A DNA stretch of 64,000 bases from Microbacteriaceae bacterium (GCA_019638805.1 JAHBTA010000001.1:372001-436000), one strand, 5' to 3'. Shown: positions 16,578 to 26,231, counted from the first letter of the stretch. The notes: generated by a model not told the origin, from the letters alone. Translations and numbers: made by a program.

Positions 16578-16913
16578 TCACAACTCACCGATGGCCTGTC
16601 CGAGCTGGAGGTACATCCGGCTGACGATTTCGTCGTCCACGGTGTAGCGGATGCGTTGTCCGCTGCGGGCTTGGTCGATAGGTGGGTCGGCGCGCAGCAG
16701 GCCGGCTTGGAGCATGGCCTGGAGGGAGGCGGCGACCGTGGGGGTGGGGAGTTCGAGCGCTGCCGCGATCTGTCCGCGGGTGGCGGGTCCGTGTTCTCGG
16801 AGGTAGCCGATGATGCCGGCGCGGACGAGGTTGCCGAGAGCCTTGATGGGATCCTCCAGCCACTCGCTCCATCCGTTCGAGTTAGTCGCTGGTCGTCTAG
16901 ACATGGGACCCAT
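16578..16913 (-). CDS. Winged helix-turn-helix regulator of the conjugation operon
   Basis: The 111-residue protein has an ArsR/MarR-like winged helix: ALGNLVRAGIIGYLREHG, then RGQIAAALELPTPTVAASLQAML as the helix-turn-helix, and a wing region with GQRIRYTVDDE. An alternative ATG three codons in (16904) has a better spaced ribosome-binding site. It is transcribed away from the conjugation operon and shares its 115-bp intergenic region, which holds direct repeats, so it probably controls the transfer genes. It lacks metal-binding cysteines. Confidence 0.75.
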   Translation of the reverse strand: MGPMSRRPATNSNGWSEWLEDPIKALGNLVRAGIIGYLREHGPATRGQIAAALELPTPTVAASLQAMLQAGLLRADPPIDQARSGQRIRYTVDDEIVSRMYLQLGQAIGEL

Positions 16914-16956
16914 TCTCCCGTTCTGTCGTCCTCGAGCTACCAGCCGAGCGGATGTA

Positions 16957-17000
16957 TTGACTATTCGCTTGTCGAGAGCGTATACCTATAGCATTCGCTT
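16957..17000 (+). promoter_or_regulatory. Promoter and direct repeats ahead of the conjugation operon
   Basis: TTGACT at 16957-16962 and TATACC at 16981-16986 form a -35/-10 pair with an 18-bp spacer, 43 bp upstream of the first transfer gene. ATTCGCTT occurs twice, at 16963-16970 and 16993-17000, flanking the -10, a good position for the divergent wHTH regulator. The reading is from sequence pattern only. Confidence 0.55.
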
Positions 17001-17028
17001 TACAACCAGGACGATTGGGGGAAAGTCA

Positions 17029-17760
17029 GTGGCCGCAACGAATCGAAACCGCCCGCGGGTTCTTGTCATTGCGGTTGGCGCACTGCTGTTGGCGGTACTG
17101 GCGATTGCGTTGATCGTCGGCCTGATCGCACGGAACGATGGCCCGACTAACCCGGGGACCGGATCCACTCCGTCGCCCGGCGGCAGCGGTCCGTCCTCGT
17201 CGCCTCCAGCGGGGGACGGTGTGGTTGACGTTTCGGTGGGCGATCGCGGGTGGGTGGCGGAGCCAATCACGGTGGATCCCGGTCGCTACATCAGAGCGGC
17301 GCTCGAGGCCGCCGGCACGTTCGACACGACGTTGTCGACTCGGTCGGAGTGGGTGGAGTGGTTGGAGACATGGTTCACGCCGAGCCCGCTCTATGACGAC
17401 GAGGCGGACGCACTCGAGCAGATGGCCGGCTACAAGGATGAGCTCGACACTTCCGTCCTGTTGCCTCAAGCGGACTGGGACGACCTCGCAGCCGAGGGCG
17501 GTCGCGTTGAGGCGCACGTCTCGGGGGCCATCGACTACCTCGAGCTTCCCGAAACCACGGAGAAGAAGGTATGGACCGGGACCGCTCAGGTGGTGCTGAC
17601 ATACAGCCGCACCGCCGAGGGGCAGTCCTACAGCTATGAGGACACCGTCCGGGTGAGTGTGCAGGTGGTCTGCGGCGGCGACAGCGTCCCGACGCCGGGT
17701 TCGGCGCAGCGCCCCTCGGACTGCAAGGTGGTCCGCTTCTTCGATGAAGCGGTGGGCTGA
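17029..17760 (+). CDS. Membrane-anchored conjugal transfer protein, unknown family
   Basis: The 243-residue protein has a short basic N-terminus, one membrane segment (about residues 10-32, VLVIAVGALLLAVLAIALIV), a Gly/Ser/Pro linker and an extracytoplasmic domain of about 190 residues. The GTG start has a GGGGGAAAG box. I do not recognise the domain; its topology (N-in, single pass, external globular part) resembles VirB8/TcpC-type assembly proteins. It is first in the transfer operon, four bases before the peptidase gene. Confidence 0.65.
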   Translation: MAATNRNRPRVLVIAVGALLLAVLAIALIVGLIARNDGPTNPGTGSTPSPGGSGPSSSPPAGDGVVDVSVGDRGWVAEPITVDPGRYIRAALEAAGTFDTTLSTRSEWVEWLETWFTPSPLYDDEADALEQMAGYKDELDTSVLLPQADWDDLAAEGGRVEAHVSGAIDYLELPETTEKKVWTGTAQVVLTYSRTAEGQSYSYEDTVRVSVQVVCGGDSVPTPGSAQRPSDCKVVRFFDEAVG

Positions 17761-17763
17761 GCT

Positions 17764-18363
17764 GTGCCGAAGCCTGTGCTGCTGATTGCGGGTGCGGCCG
17801 CACGTTCCAAGACGGTGCGGCGCCTGGTTGTCGGCGCGGTCGCGGTCGGTCTCATGCTCACGCTGTCGCTCGCGACTCCTCTGCTGGCTGTCCCTCTCAT
17901 GCTGTCCGGCTCCGGGGCGACAGCGGGCGGGTCGCTGGTGGTCGGTGAGTGGGGGTACCCGCTGGCCGGCGACTACAACAAAGGGCGCGGCTTCGGGTGG
18001 CACCCAGTGGAGGGGTGCGCGTACTGCAGCAAGGACCACAAGGGCTACGACATGGATCAGCCTTGCGGCGCCACGGTCTACGCGACCGGCCCCGGTCGGG
18101 TCGTCCGCGCGGGGCCCTGGGACTCGTTCGGCAACGCGGTGGAGATCGACCACGGCGGCGGAGTCGTGACGGTCTACGGCCACATGCAGTGGGACTCCCT
18201 CTATGTGACTGAGGGCAGCCGTGTCGTTGCCGGCACGCCGCTCGGACTAGAAGGCACGACCGGGGTGTCGACCGGATGCCATGTGCACTTCGAGATCCGG
18301 GTCGACGGGGTCCCGGTGGATCCGGAACCGTTCATGGCCGCACTCGGCCTGCCATTGAAGTAG
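17764..18363 (+). CDS. M23-family peptidoglycan endopeptidase of the transfer apparatus
   Basis: The 199-residue protein has an N-terminal membrane or signal segment and a LytM/M23 metallopeptidase domain. Zinc ligands are visible in HKGYDMD and the HVHFEI motif, with VYGHM between. Such enzymes cut peptide cross-links in the cell wall and open a path for the secretion channel in conjugative elements. GTG is the start. The gene sits between a membrane-anchored protein and a pilin-like gene. Confidence 0.85.
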   Translation: MPKPVLLIAGAAARSKTVRRLVVGAVAVGLMLTLSLATPLLAVPLMLSGSGATAGGSLVVGEWGYPLAGDYNKGRGFGWHPVEGCAYCSKDHKGYDMDQPCGATVYATGPGRVVRAGPWDSFGNAVEIDHGGGVVTVYGHMQWDSLYVTEGSRVVAGTPLGLEGTTGVSTGCHVHFEIRVDGVPVDPEPFMAALGLPLK

Positions 18364-18383
18364 CCCAGATCAAGAGGAGAACG

Positions 18384-18677
18384 ATGCGCACCGACCAGCT
18401 TCCGTCCGTCGATGTTCCGCCGATCGACCCTGACTTCTCAGCCCCGTTCTTCCAGGGACTGCAGGTGATCGCGTCGTACCTGCTGGCCGCCGCGATGATC
18501 GTCGTGTTCATCATGCTGGTGATCGCGATCGCCGCGCTGGCGTTCCGGGGACTGGCGCCGGAGCGGGTGCGGACCTGGGCGGGGGAGAACATCGTCTGGA
18601 TCTTCCTCGCCGCGGCCGGGCTGGGCGCCGCATCCGGTCTGTTCCAGTGGTTCGTGAACTTCGACTTCGGATTCTGA
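18384..18677 (+). CDS. Small pilin-like (VirB2/TrbC-like) membrane protein
   Basis: The 97-residue protein has two hydrophobic segments (about residues 30-53 and 68-85) separated by a short basic loop (RGLAPERVRTWAG). This is the layout of VirB2-type major pilins or small channel subunits. A GAGGAGA ribosome-binding site precedes the ATG. There is no clear cleavable signal peptide, so the assignment is from size, topology and position right before the VirB6-like gene. Confidence 0.6.
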   Translation: MRTDQLPSVDVPPIDPDFSAPFFQGLQVIASYLLAAAMIVVFIMLVIAIAALAFRGLAPERVRTWAGENIVWIFLAAAGLGAASGLFQWFVNFDFGF

Positions 18678-18681
18678 CGCA

Positions 18682-20046
18682 ATGGTCGGCCTGGCTTCGG
18701 CGATCACGGCGGCAGCGCTCGCGGCCGCCGGTCTCCTTGGTGCCGCGTCCGCCGCAGTCCCCGCCAGAGGAGTCCCCGCCGCCGTCAATGAGGATGCGGT
18801 CCCAGTGACGGGCTTGTCGTGGTCTTCGCCAGCGTTCCCGGTGGACTGCTCCTCGGCGAGCCGGCAGGTGAGCTGCACCCCGGAAGACCCGACCGAAGTG
18901 CGCCCGCAGACCTGCTTCACCGGAGTGCCGTTCGAGGGCAGCACTGCGATGGTGTGCACTACCTACGAGGACCATCAGGACGCGCTCCGCGCCGTCGGCG
19001 GACGCATGGTCTCGGTCTCCTACGGCTGCAGCTTCGGGGACCTGGTGTGCTCGACGTTCGAGAACTTCGGGCGCGCGATGGCGATCGGCGCGACCGCGTC
19101 CGCCTTCGCCATGGCGATCAGCACATCGTTCGACACCACCTCCCCACTGTGGGAAGCGGCGGTCGACGAGTGGTCGTTCTGGCATTGGGCGGTGCTCGCC
19201 GTGCTGTTCGGGGCGATGGTCTGGTCGATCGCCGCCGCCGTGGTCTCTCGCGACCGGGACCAGCTGGTGTCCGCGCTGGTGCGGTCCTTCATCGCTGTCC
19301 CGGCCGTTCCGATCACACTGTGGGGGATCGGGCATCTGGTGAACGCGCTGGATGACATGACCTGGTACATCCTGAACCGCGACGGGCCCGGGTCGCTGTA
19401 CATCACGCTGCAGAAGGTGATGTGGGCCGGCGGGGAGTCGAACTACTTCTTCGCCTTCCTCGTCCACGGCCTCCTGCTGCTGGGGATGCTGTTGCTGACG
19501 TTCGTGTTCATGTTCCGCAACCTCTCCCTCGCCGTGCTGATCGCGGTCGGCCCGTTGGCGTGGATGCTGTTCCCCGTCCAGAGCGTGGGACCGCAGTGGG
19601 TGACCCGCTACATCTCTGCCCTGACCGCGCTGCTGCTGACCGGCCCGCTGACGATCGGGTTCCTGTCGCTTATCGTTAATGGCCTCGCGGACCTGGAGAC
19701 GATCTGGGATCCCCGCGCCTGGCCGTTGTTGATCGGGCTCGTGATGGTGGTGTTCGCCCCGTTCGCGGTATTCAGCCTGTTCAGCTTCGTCACCGGCGCC
19801 GCAGCCGACGCGATCGGCTCCCGGCTCGGCAGCGGCGCCGCTCGGAGCACCGGCTTTGCCGCTCGCACCGCGGCGACCCTTCCTACCCGCGTCGCCGCGC
19901 TCCCCGCCGGTGGCGGTGCCGGGGCAGGAGGCGGCGGCGCGCCACGCCCGTCGGCACCGCCGACGCGGGTCGGGGCGGCCCCGGCAGCCCAGCCGCAGCG
20001 TCAACCCGTGGCAACCGCAAGTCCAAGTTCAGGGAGGCCACGATGA
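18682..20046 (+). CDS. Polytopic conjugal transfer protein (VirB6/TrbL-like)
   Basis: The 454-residue protein begins with a signal-like hydrophobic stretch, has an external Cys-containing region (about residues 35-120, with CSSASRQVSC and CSFGDLVC), then at least five membrane spans, and ends in an Ala/Gly/Pro-rich cytoplasmic tail. That arrangement is typical of VirB6/TrbL channel proteins of Gram-positive secretion systems. Paired cysteines in the outer part may form disulfides. Its TGA overlaps the next ATG. Confidence 0.7.
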   Translation: MVGLASAITAAALAAAGLLGAASAAVPARGVPAAVNEDAVPVTGLSWSSPAFPVDCSSASRQVSCTPEDPTEVRPQTCFTGVPFEGSTAMVCTTYEDHQDALRAVGGRMVSVSYGCSFGDLVCSTFENFGRAMAIGATASAFAMAISTSFDTTSPLWEAAVDEWSFWHWAVLAVLFGAMVWSIAAAVVSRDRDQLVSALVRSFIAVPAVPITLWGIGHLVNALDDMTWYILNRDGPGSLYITLQKVMWAGGESNYFFAFLVHGLLLLGMLLLTFVFMFRNLSLAVLIAVGPLAWMLFPVQSVGPQWVTRYISALTALLLTGPLTIGFLSLIVNGLADLETIWDPRAWPLLIGLVMVVFAPFAVFSLFSFVTGAAADAIGSRLGSGAARSTGFAARTAATLPTRVAALPAGGGAGAGGGGAPRPSAPPTRVGAAPAAQPQRQPVATASPSSGRPR

Positions 20047-21548
20047 GCGCCACCGTCCATGCCAGTCCGGATCCCGCGCGGCCGGTCAGGCTGCCACACC
20101 GCTCACGGCAGGGCATCGTCCTGGGGCTCGATGGGTGGCAGCTCACCTTCCTTATCGCTGCGGCTGCGGTGGTGCTGATCGCGGTGAACCGGTTCGGCCT
20201 TGTCGGGCTCTTGTTCGCCGCGCCCATGTATCTCGCGCTGGGCGGGGTCGCGCTGGTGACGGTGCAGCACCTGTCGGCGCCGCGGATGTTGGGTCTGTGG
20301 CTGTCCAAGCAGACCCGTCATCTGGCTGGCGCGTCCACTCACCAGTTCCGTCCGGAGCGGGCACGGCTCGCAGGGACGCTGAACCTGCCGGGAGTGCGGG
20401 CGTCGGTGCAGCTATGGGATGCGGACGGGATCGCGTCGGTGTACTACCCGCAGCAGCGGACGGTGTCGATCACCGCGGAGCTCGAGGTGCAGGGGTTCCT
20501 GATGACGGATGCGCCAGGCCGGCTGGATCTCGCGCGGGCGTGGTCGCCGGTGCTGGCGTCACTGACTCAGCGGCCGGGGATCAGCCGCGTGACCTTGCAG
20601 GAGCGCACCACCCGCACCACCATCCGACCGGCCCGCGACAGCTACGAGCAGGCGTCCCGCACCCGCCTCGTCGACCCGGCAGGGCCGGCGGCGGTCAACT
20701 ACGAGGCTGTGCTGGATGCCTCGGAACGGTTTGCGGTCGGGCATCGCAACTACCTCACCCTGACCCTCGACCTCGTCGCCCTCGGTGCCCAGCTGAAGGG
20801 GCTCGGTGGGGGCCGCCAGGCGATCCAGGCGCTCGCGTCAGTCGAGGCCGGCAACCTGACCGAAGCGCTCACCGCCGCGCACGTTAGGGTGCGCCGCTGG
20901 CTCACGCCCCGCGACGTCGCCGAGCTCGCCCGCACGGCATTCGATCCCGCGTCCATCCCGATGCTGAGGAACCGACCCGCGGACCTGGCCGGGGTCGATC
21001 CGGTCGGGATCGGGCCGATGTATCTGGAGGAGCCGCGCGGACGGAACGGGATTGTGTTGACCGATTCGGCCGTGCACACCACCATGTGGGTGCACGAATG
21101 GCCCCGCTCGGATGCCCCGATCGGATTCCTGTCCCCGCTGGTGTTCGCGCGGCACCCGGTCACCAACGAAGCGGTGTCGCACGTTCTGTCGATCGTCGCC
21201 TCGCCGATCCCGGTCGGGAAGGCGCTGCGGAACATCCGGGACGAGAAGAAGGTGTGGCGCGGCAACGAACGCCTCCGCAGCCGCCGCGGCACCCACGGGT
21301 CGATCGTGGACGAGGCGGACTGGTTGGCACTCGAGCAGCGCGAGCAGGAACTCGTCGCCGGGCACGGCGAATTCTCCTACGGCGCGTACCTCACCGTCTC
21401 CGCCGACACCGAGGAGCAGCTCGAGCAGGCCGTCGCCGGCGCCCGCAACGCGCTGTCGGTGGCGGGGATGGAGGCGCAGATTCTCTACTGCCAGCAAGCC
21501 GAAGCCCTACTGGTAAACGCACTGCCGCTCGGGCTGGGGATCCGATGA
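20043..21548 (+). CDS. SCO6880-family type IV secretion protein
   Basis: The 501-residue protein matches the actinobacterial SCO6880 family found beside VirB4 in conjugative elements. It has a short basic N-terminus, two membrane segments (about residues 33-75, PrgI-like), then a large cytoplasmic domain resembling the N-terminal part of VirB4 (TRTTIRPARDSYEQASR, RNYLTLTLDLVALGAQLKG). No Walker motif is present: the ATPase half is the next gene, overlapping by 4 bases. PrgI/VirB3, VirB4-N and VirB4-C functions therefore appear split across two genes. Confidence 0.8.
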   Translation: MSATVHASPDPARPVRLPHRSRQGIVLGLDGWQLTFLIAAAAVVLIAVNRFGLVGLLFAAPMYLALGGVALVTVQHLSAPRMLGLWLSKQTRHLAGASTHQFRPERARLAGTLNLPGVRASVQLWDADGIASVYYPQQRTVSITAELEVQGFLMTDAPGRLDLARAWSPVLASLTQRPGISRVTLQERTTRTTIRPARDSYEQASRTRLVDPAGPAAVNYEAVLDASERFAVGHRNYLTLTLDLVALGAQLKGLGGGRQAIQALASVEAGNLTEALTAAHVRVRRWLTPRDVAELARTAFDPASIPMLRNRPADLAGVDPVGIGPMYLEEPRGRNGIVLTDSAVHTTMWVHEWPRSDAPIGFLSPLVFARHPVTNEAVSHVLSIVASPIPVGKALRNIRDEKKVWRGNERLRSRRGTHGSIVDEADWLALEQREQELVAGHGEFSYGAYLTVSADTEEQLEQAVAGARNALSVAGMEAQILYCQQAEALLVNALPLGLGIR

Positions 21549-23101
21549 CCGGGCAACTGCTGCAGTTCACCCCGCCGCGGGAAACCCGCGAACAGAAGCG
21601 CGCCCGACGGGAACTGATCCGCGACCTGGAGCGTGCGATCCGACCCGAACGGGCATCGCGGGCCGAGCGGGCTCTGCCCGAGCCGGCAGTGCCGGGGCCG
21701 TTCGGTCCCGGCCTCCAACAAGGCGGCTACTGGAACCTCGCGTCCGCGTTCATCCCGCCGCACCGCGCCACCAGTCAGCACCTTGCCGGGATCTACCCGT
21801 TCGTCGCCGACACCGGCATCGGCCACGCCGGCCCGGTCATTGGGGCGGATCTGAATGCGGACGCGCTGTGGCACTTCTCCCCCTGGGACGCCTACGCAGA
21901 CACCTCCGATCGGGGCGCGTTCTCCACCAACATCCTCGTGCTCGGCGCCTACCGATCCGGGAAATCCGCCGTCGTGAAGACCCTCGCGGTCCGCTCCCTC
22001 GCCTTCGGTCACCAGGCTGTCGTCCCCTCCGACGCGAAAGGAGAGTGGGTGGTCGTCGCCGAAGCGGTCGGCGGAACCGTGATCCGCCTCGGCGGTGGCG
22101 GAACCGCCCGGCTCAACCCGCTCGACCGCGGACCCCGCCGCACCGGCAGCAGCGACGAACAGGATGAGCAGATGGTGCGGCAACGTCGCGCCGCCACCCT
22201 CATCTCGCTGATCGAGCTCACCGTCGACACCGGCCGGCTCACTGCCGCCGAGCACGCCAGCATCCACCTCGCGCTGCAACGCGCGGTCGAACACACCGGC
22301 GGCGAACCCACGCTGCGGCACGTCTACACAGAGCTGGAGGCGATCGCGACCAGCAAGGGCGCGAAGGACGCCGACCTCCGCGACGCGGCAACCGGTCCCC
22401 GCTATGCGCTGCGCCGCTTCGTCGAAGGAGACCTGTCGGGACTGTTCGAAGACGCCTCGACCGTCGCCTTCGACGAGACCGCCCCGATGGTGGTTGTCGA
22501 CACCAGCGAGCTGTTTGCGCGCGGCGACCTCGTCGCCCGCCTGACGCAGGTGTGCACGACTGCGTGGGTGCAGGCGGTGATCTCCGACCGCAACGCCCGG
22601 CGCACCCGGTATCTGATCCGCGAGGAAGGGTGGCGGGATATGTCGTCCCTGCCGGCGCTGCAGATGTACCAGCAGTGGCTGAAGCTGTCCCGGCACTACG
22701 GGATCAGCAACATCGTGATCCTGCACAAGATGGGCGACCTCGACGCGGTCGGCGACGCCGACTCCCAGGAGCGCAGCCTCGCCTACAGCGTGGTCGGCGA
22801 CATCGAGAACAAGTTCATCTTCCGCACCAACCAGCAATCCGCCGCCGACCTGCGTGCCCGCCTGGATATGTCCGAGTTCCACGTCGAGATGGCCCGGCAA
22901 CTGCGGCAAGGACAGTTCATCGGCTACGTCGGTCAGTACGCCTACCTGGTCGACGCATTCGCCACCTCGACCGCGTGGGAGTACCAGCTGTTCAAGACCG
23001 ACGACGCGCTGCTGGGCGACAAGGCCGACGCGGGCGACATCCTGCTGCCCGATCACCGCAGCGACATCTGGGCTACCCGAACCGACCTCGAGGAGACGTG
23101 A
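21545..23101 (+). CDS. VirB4-like conjugation ATPase
   Basis: The 518-residue protein is the ATPase part of a VirB4/TraC-like energiser. Walker A is GAYRSGKSAVVK at about residue 136; the Walker B-like strand is in RYLIREEGWRDM with an acidic pair; NIVILHKMGDLDAVG and NKFIFRTNQQSAADLRARL follow as in the family. The ATG overlaps the upstream stop (ATGA), so the long open frame starting at 21086 is not the gene. It powers assembly of the transfer channel at the inner face of the membrane. Confidence 0.85.
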   Translation: MTGQLLQFTPPRETREQKRARRELIRDLERAIRPERASRAERALPEPAVPGPFGPGLQQGGYWNLASAFIPPHRATSQHLAGIYPFVADTGIGHAGPVIGADLNADALWHFSPWDAYADTSDRGAFSTNILVLGAYRSGKSAVVKTLAVRSLAFGHQAVVPSDAKGEWVVVAEAVGGTVIRLGGGGTARLNPLDRGPRRTGSSDEQDEQMVRQRRAATLISLIELTVDTGRLTAAEHASIHLALQRAVEHTGGEPTLRHVYTELEAIATSKGAKDADLRDAATGPRYALRRFVEGDLSGLFEDASTVAFDETAPMVVVDTSELFARGDLVARLTQVCTTAWVQAVISDRNARRTRYLIREEGWRDMSSLPALQMYQQWLKLSRHYGISNIVILHKMGDLDAVGDADSQERSLAYSVVGDIENKFIFRTNQQSAADLRARLDMSEFHVEMARQLRQGQFIGYVGQYAYLVDAFATSTAWEYQLFKTDDALLGDKADAGDILLPDHRSDIWATRTDLEET

Positions 23102-24387
23102 TGGGACGCACCGACACGCCGCGCGCGTTTGCCGACATCGCTGGAACGAATGCCGACTACCGCAGTCCCGGCGCCGACAAAGCCGATGGCCTCATCGGGG
23201 CTAGCAGCGAGTCAATCCGTGCCCTGGTGCTGCGCCGCACGATCTGGGAGGCACGCCGGCTCGGCAGTTCCGTCGAGTTGACGACCGCGGGCGACCAGGG
23301 CGAGCACCGCATCCTTGTCACCCCGGACGGGCAGCTCAGCGCCGCTGACAAGGGCAGCAGCGCGGATGTCTTCATCGAGCTCCTCGCCGACGCCGGCGAC
23401 GTGCACGATGTGGCACCCCTCCACGCGCTCCGCACACCGGCCCCCCTGCCCGGTCGGACGCCACCCAAGGTCGATTCCGTGCGTCCGTCGTTCATCGACC
23501 CAGCACTGGCGACGACCGCGGACGGGCTGGTCGGGGCGCTCACTAGGTGGGGTGCGCCGATCAGGCCCACCGCGGCGCAGGCGCGCCACCTGGAGAACGT
23601 GCGGGCGACCTCGAGGCATTGGGCGGGATACCGCGCGATCGCGGTCGCCAACGGGAAGGGCGGCGTTGGCAAGACGATGACCAGTGCGATGCTCGCCGCG
23701 GTGTTCGCCCGCAACGGTGGCGGCGGGGTGCTGGCCTGGGACAACAACGACACCCGCGGCACTCTGGGCTGGCGCACCGAGTCCGCCGATCACGACGCCA
23801 CGATCATCGACGCCGTCGCCGCCGCACCGGCGCTGCTCGACCCGGCGGCGTCCGCGGCTGACATTGCTGGGGTCGTGCACCACCAGGGCGAGGACCGGTA
23901 CGACGTGCTGCGCTCCAACCCGCAACTGCTCGCGACCGAGCAGCGCATCGGCGGCGTCGAGTTCGATCAGCTGCTGCAGGTCGCGGCGCGCTACTACCGG
24001 CTGGTGATCTTCGACTCCGGCAACGACGAGTCAGCCCCGAGATGGCTGCGGATGATCGACTCGGCCCACCAGCTGGTGATCCCCACGCTCACCGCACCCG
24101 AGTCCGCGGAATCGGCAGCGCTGCTGCTGGAGGCGCTCGCTGACCGGGACGAGCGATCCGCCGAACTCGCCCACGATGCGGTGGTGGTCGTGACCCAGGC
24201 CGAACGGGGCGACGCCGCCGAAGCTGTGCGGGTCGGCGAAGCATTCGCGGGCCTGGTCCGTGCAGTGCAGGTGATCCCGTTCGACCCGGTGCTGAAGCGC
24301 GGGCCGCTGCGGTTCGACGCGCTGCGCCCGGTCACCCGACGCGCGTGGGTTGCCGCGGGTGCTGCGATCGCCACGGGACTGCACTAG
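23101..24387 (+). CDS. ParA/MinD-like ATPase of the transfer operon
   Basis: The 428-residue protein has an N-terminal region of about 175 residues of unknown fold and a C-terminal SIMIBI ATPase with the deviant Walker A NGKGGVGKTMTS near residue 185 and IFDSGNDESAP as the Walker B region. ParA-like proteins inside conjugation operons may position the apparatus or help maintain the excised circle. The ATG shares its A with the preceding TGA, and the next gene begins 12 bases downstream. Confidence 0.8.
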   Translation: MGRTDTPRAFADIAGTNADYRSPGADKADGLIGASSESIRALVLRRTIWEARRLGSSVELTTAGDQGEHRILVTPDGQLSAADKGSSADVFIELLADAGDVHDVAPLHALRTPAPLPGRTPPKVDSVRPSFIDPALATTADGLVGALTRWGAPIRPTAAQARHLENVRATSRHWAGYRAIAVANGKGGVGKTMTSAMLAAVFARNGGGGVLAWDNNDTRGTLGWRTESADHDATIIDAVAAAPALLDPAASAADIAGVVHHQGEDRYDVLRSNPQLLATEQRIGGVEFDQLLQVAARYYRLVIFDSGNDESAPRWLRMIDSAHQLVIPTLTAPESAESAALLLEALADRDERSAELAHDAVVVVTQAERGDAAEAVRVGEAFAGLVRAVQVIPFDPVLKRGPLRFDALRPVTRRAWVAAGAAIATGLH

Positions 24388-24398
24388 GGGCCGGCGTC

Positions 24399-26231
24399 GT
24401 GGTGCGGGACGAGTTCTGGCCGAAAGCCTTCGCCGTCGTGGTGGCGGGGCTGATTCTGCTGAACGTCCTGTTCGCGTTCGTCGCCGAGACGATCACGGCC
24501 CTCACCTGCGGCACTCGGCCGCAGCCGAGCGGACCCCTGTCGGGCACCTGGCTGGCGCTCAGCGGCGACCGCGCCGCCTATACGGTCGACGCTGCTTGTG
24601 AGATCCCGGTGCTGCCGATCCGGCTCGCGGACCTCGCGGCGCTCGTCCTCATCATCGCCTCGGCGGTGGTCGCGGTCACGGCGTGGTGGCGGTATCAGCA
24701 GTCGGATGCGAAGTTCGTCGCCGACCTTCGCCGTCGCCCCGGCTTCGCCACCGCCCCGGAGGTGCGCCGCCACCTCTCCGCCGCGGCGGTCCTGCGGCGC
24801 TCCGCCGTCCTTCGCCCCGGACAGCCCCGAACCTCAGCCGCCGATGTGGGGTGGCGGGTGGGCCGGTCCCGCGGGATGGACGTGTACGTGTCGATCGAGG
24901 ACTCGGTCGCACTCGAAGGGCCACCCCGCTCCGGCAAGGGGTACCGGATCCTGATCTCGGCGATCCTCGACTGGGCCGGTCCCCTGGTGACTACCTCGAC
25001 GACGAACGACAACCTCACCGCCACCTTGCAGATGCGTCGCCGCCGCGGCGAGGTGTTCGTGTTCGACCCGCAGCACTTCTCCGGCATCCGCGACACCCTC
25101 CGTATCGACCCGATCGCCGGCTGCCAGGACCCGCTGGTCGCCGTGCAGCGCGGCACCGCGATCGTCACCGGCACCGCACTCGGCGCCTCCGCGCACAACC
25201 AGGAGTGGGCGGCCGCCTCCGCCACAGTGTTGTCGCGGCTGCTGCACGCCGCTGCGCTCGCCGGACGGGAGGTCGCCGAGCTCCACGAGTGGGGGTCGAC
25301 CCCAGCGCTCGCCCGCGGCGCTGTCGAGATCCTTCGAGCGGACGGCGCCCCCGGCTGGGGCGACGGTCTCGAGGCGGTCCTGGTCGGCGACGAGAAGCTG
25401 CTGTCCTCCACCTGGTTCGGGGTGCAGGCCGCCGTCGCACCGCTCGCAATCCCCCAGATCCGCGCCGCGCTCCAACCCCGGCCGGGCGACCCGACCTTCG
25501 AGCCCGATGAATTCCTGAACGGGCAGAACACGCTCTACCTCCTCGGCTCCGGCTCCGGCGCCGGCGCGATGGGCGGGTTCCTCGCCGCGATCCTGGATGA
25601 CCTGGTCGAAGTCGCCCGCCGCAAAGCCCTCGCCTCGCCCGGCGCCCGCCTTCCTCAGCCGCTCGGGCTGATTCTGGATGAGATCGCGAACATGCTGCGC
25701 TGGGCGGCACTGCCGCGGGTGATGGCCGACGGCGGCGGCCGCGGCATCTGCACGTTCGTCGTCCTCCAAGCCCTCTCCCAAGCCGAGACCGCCTGGTCAC
25801 GCGCCGAGGCCGACACCATCTGGGGGGCATCCACCGCCAAAGTGCTGCTGGGCGGCGCGTCCAACGCTGGCCACCTGCGCGACATCGAGGCGCTCCTCGG
25901 GTTCCGGGAGCGGAGGCGGACGCAGCGGTCCTGGAACAGCCAGCAGCCCGGAGTGCACGGGATGGAGCACTTCGAGCGGCTTCCGCTGATGACGGTCGAC
26001 GAGATCCGCCGCCTCCCCCAGGATGTCGGCCTGCTCACCTACCGCAACCGCCGCAGCGTCCTGCTGGACCTGACGGCGTGGAACGAACGCCGCGACGCCG
26101 CCACGATCACGGCGACAAAACGCAGCACGGAGCTCGAGCAGGAGGGCGTCTTCGCCGAACGCTACGCCGCGTCCAGCGACGGCCCGCGGAGCTCCGAACC
26201 TGCCACGCCCGAGGCTTCGGAGAATCCGTGA
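24399..26231 (+). CDS. Type IV coupling protein (TraD/TraG/VirD4-like ATPase)
   Basis: The protein (about 610 residues) has two N-terminal membrane segments (FAVVVAGLILLNVLFAFVA and LAALVLIIASAVVAV) and a cytoplasmic motor domain. Walker A is GPPRSGKGYR near residue 173, Walker B lies in PLGLILDEIANM, and a TraG-type GGGRGICTFVVLQALSQAE block follows. It docks the relaxase-DNA complex to the secretion channel. Two adjacent GTG codons (24399, 24402) are possible starts; the longer open frame upstream is antisense or out of frame to the ParA-like gene. Its stop overlaps the next start as GTGA. Confidence 0.85.
   Translation: MVRDEFWPKAFAVVVAGLILLNVLFAFVAETITALTCGTRPQPSGPLSGTWLALSGDRAAYTVDAACEIPVLPIRLADLAALVLIIASAVVAVTAWWRYQQSDAKFVADLRRRPGFATAPEVRRHLSAAAVLRRSAVLRPGQPRTSAADVGWRVGRSRGMDVYVSIEDSVALEGPPRSGKGYRILISAILDWAGPLVTTSTTNDNLTATLQMRRRRGEVFVFDPQHFSGIRDTLRIDPIAGCQDPLVAVQRGTAIVTGTALGASAHNQEWAAASATVLSRLLHAAALAGREVAELHEWGSTPALARGAVEILRADGAPGWGDGLEAVLVGDEKLLSSTWFGVQAAVAPLAIPQIRAALQPRPGDPTFEPDEFLNGQNTLYLLGSGSGAGAMGGFLAAILDDLVEVARRKALASPGARLPQPLGLILDEIANMLRWAALPRVMADGGGRGICTFVVLQALSQAETAWSRAEADTIWGASTAKVLLGGASNAGHLRDIEALLGFRERRRTQRSWNSQQPGVHGMEHFERLPLMTVDEIRRLPQDVGLLTYRNRRSVLLDLTAWNERRDAATITATKRSTELEQEGVFAERYAASSDGPRSSEPATPEASENP

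Noticed and set aside
25299-25308. Ten-base match to the tRNA-Glu 3' end inside the coupling protein gene
   Set aside because: It lies within a well-conserved coding sequence, is too short and is not near any element border, so it is taken as chance.
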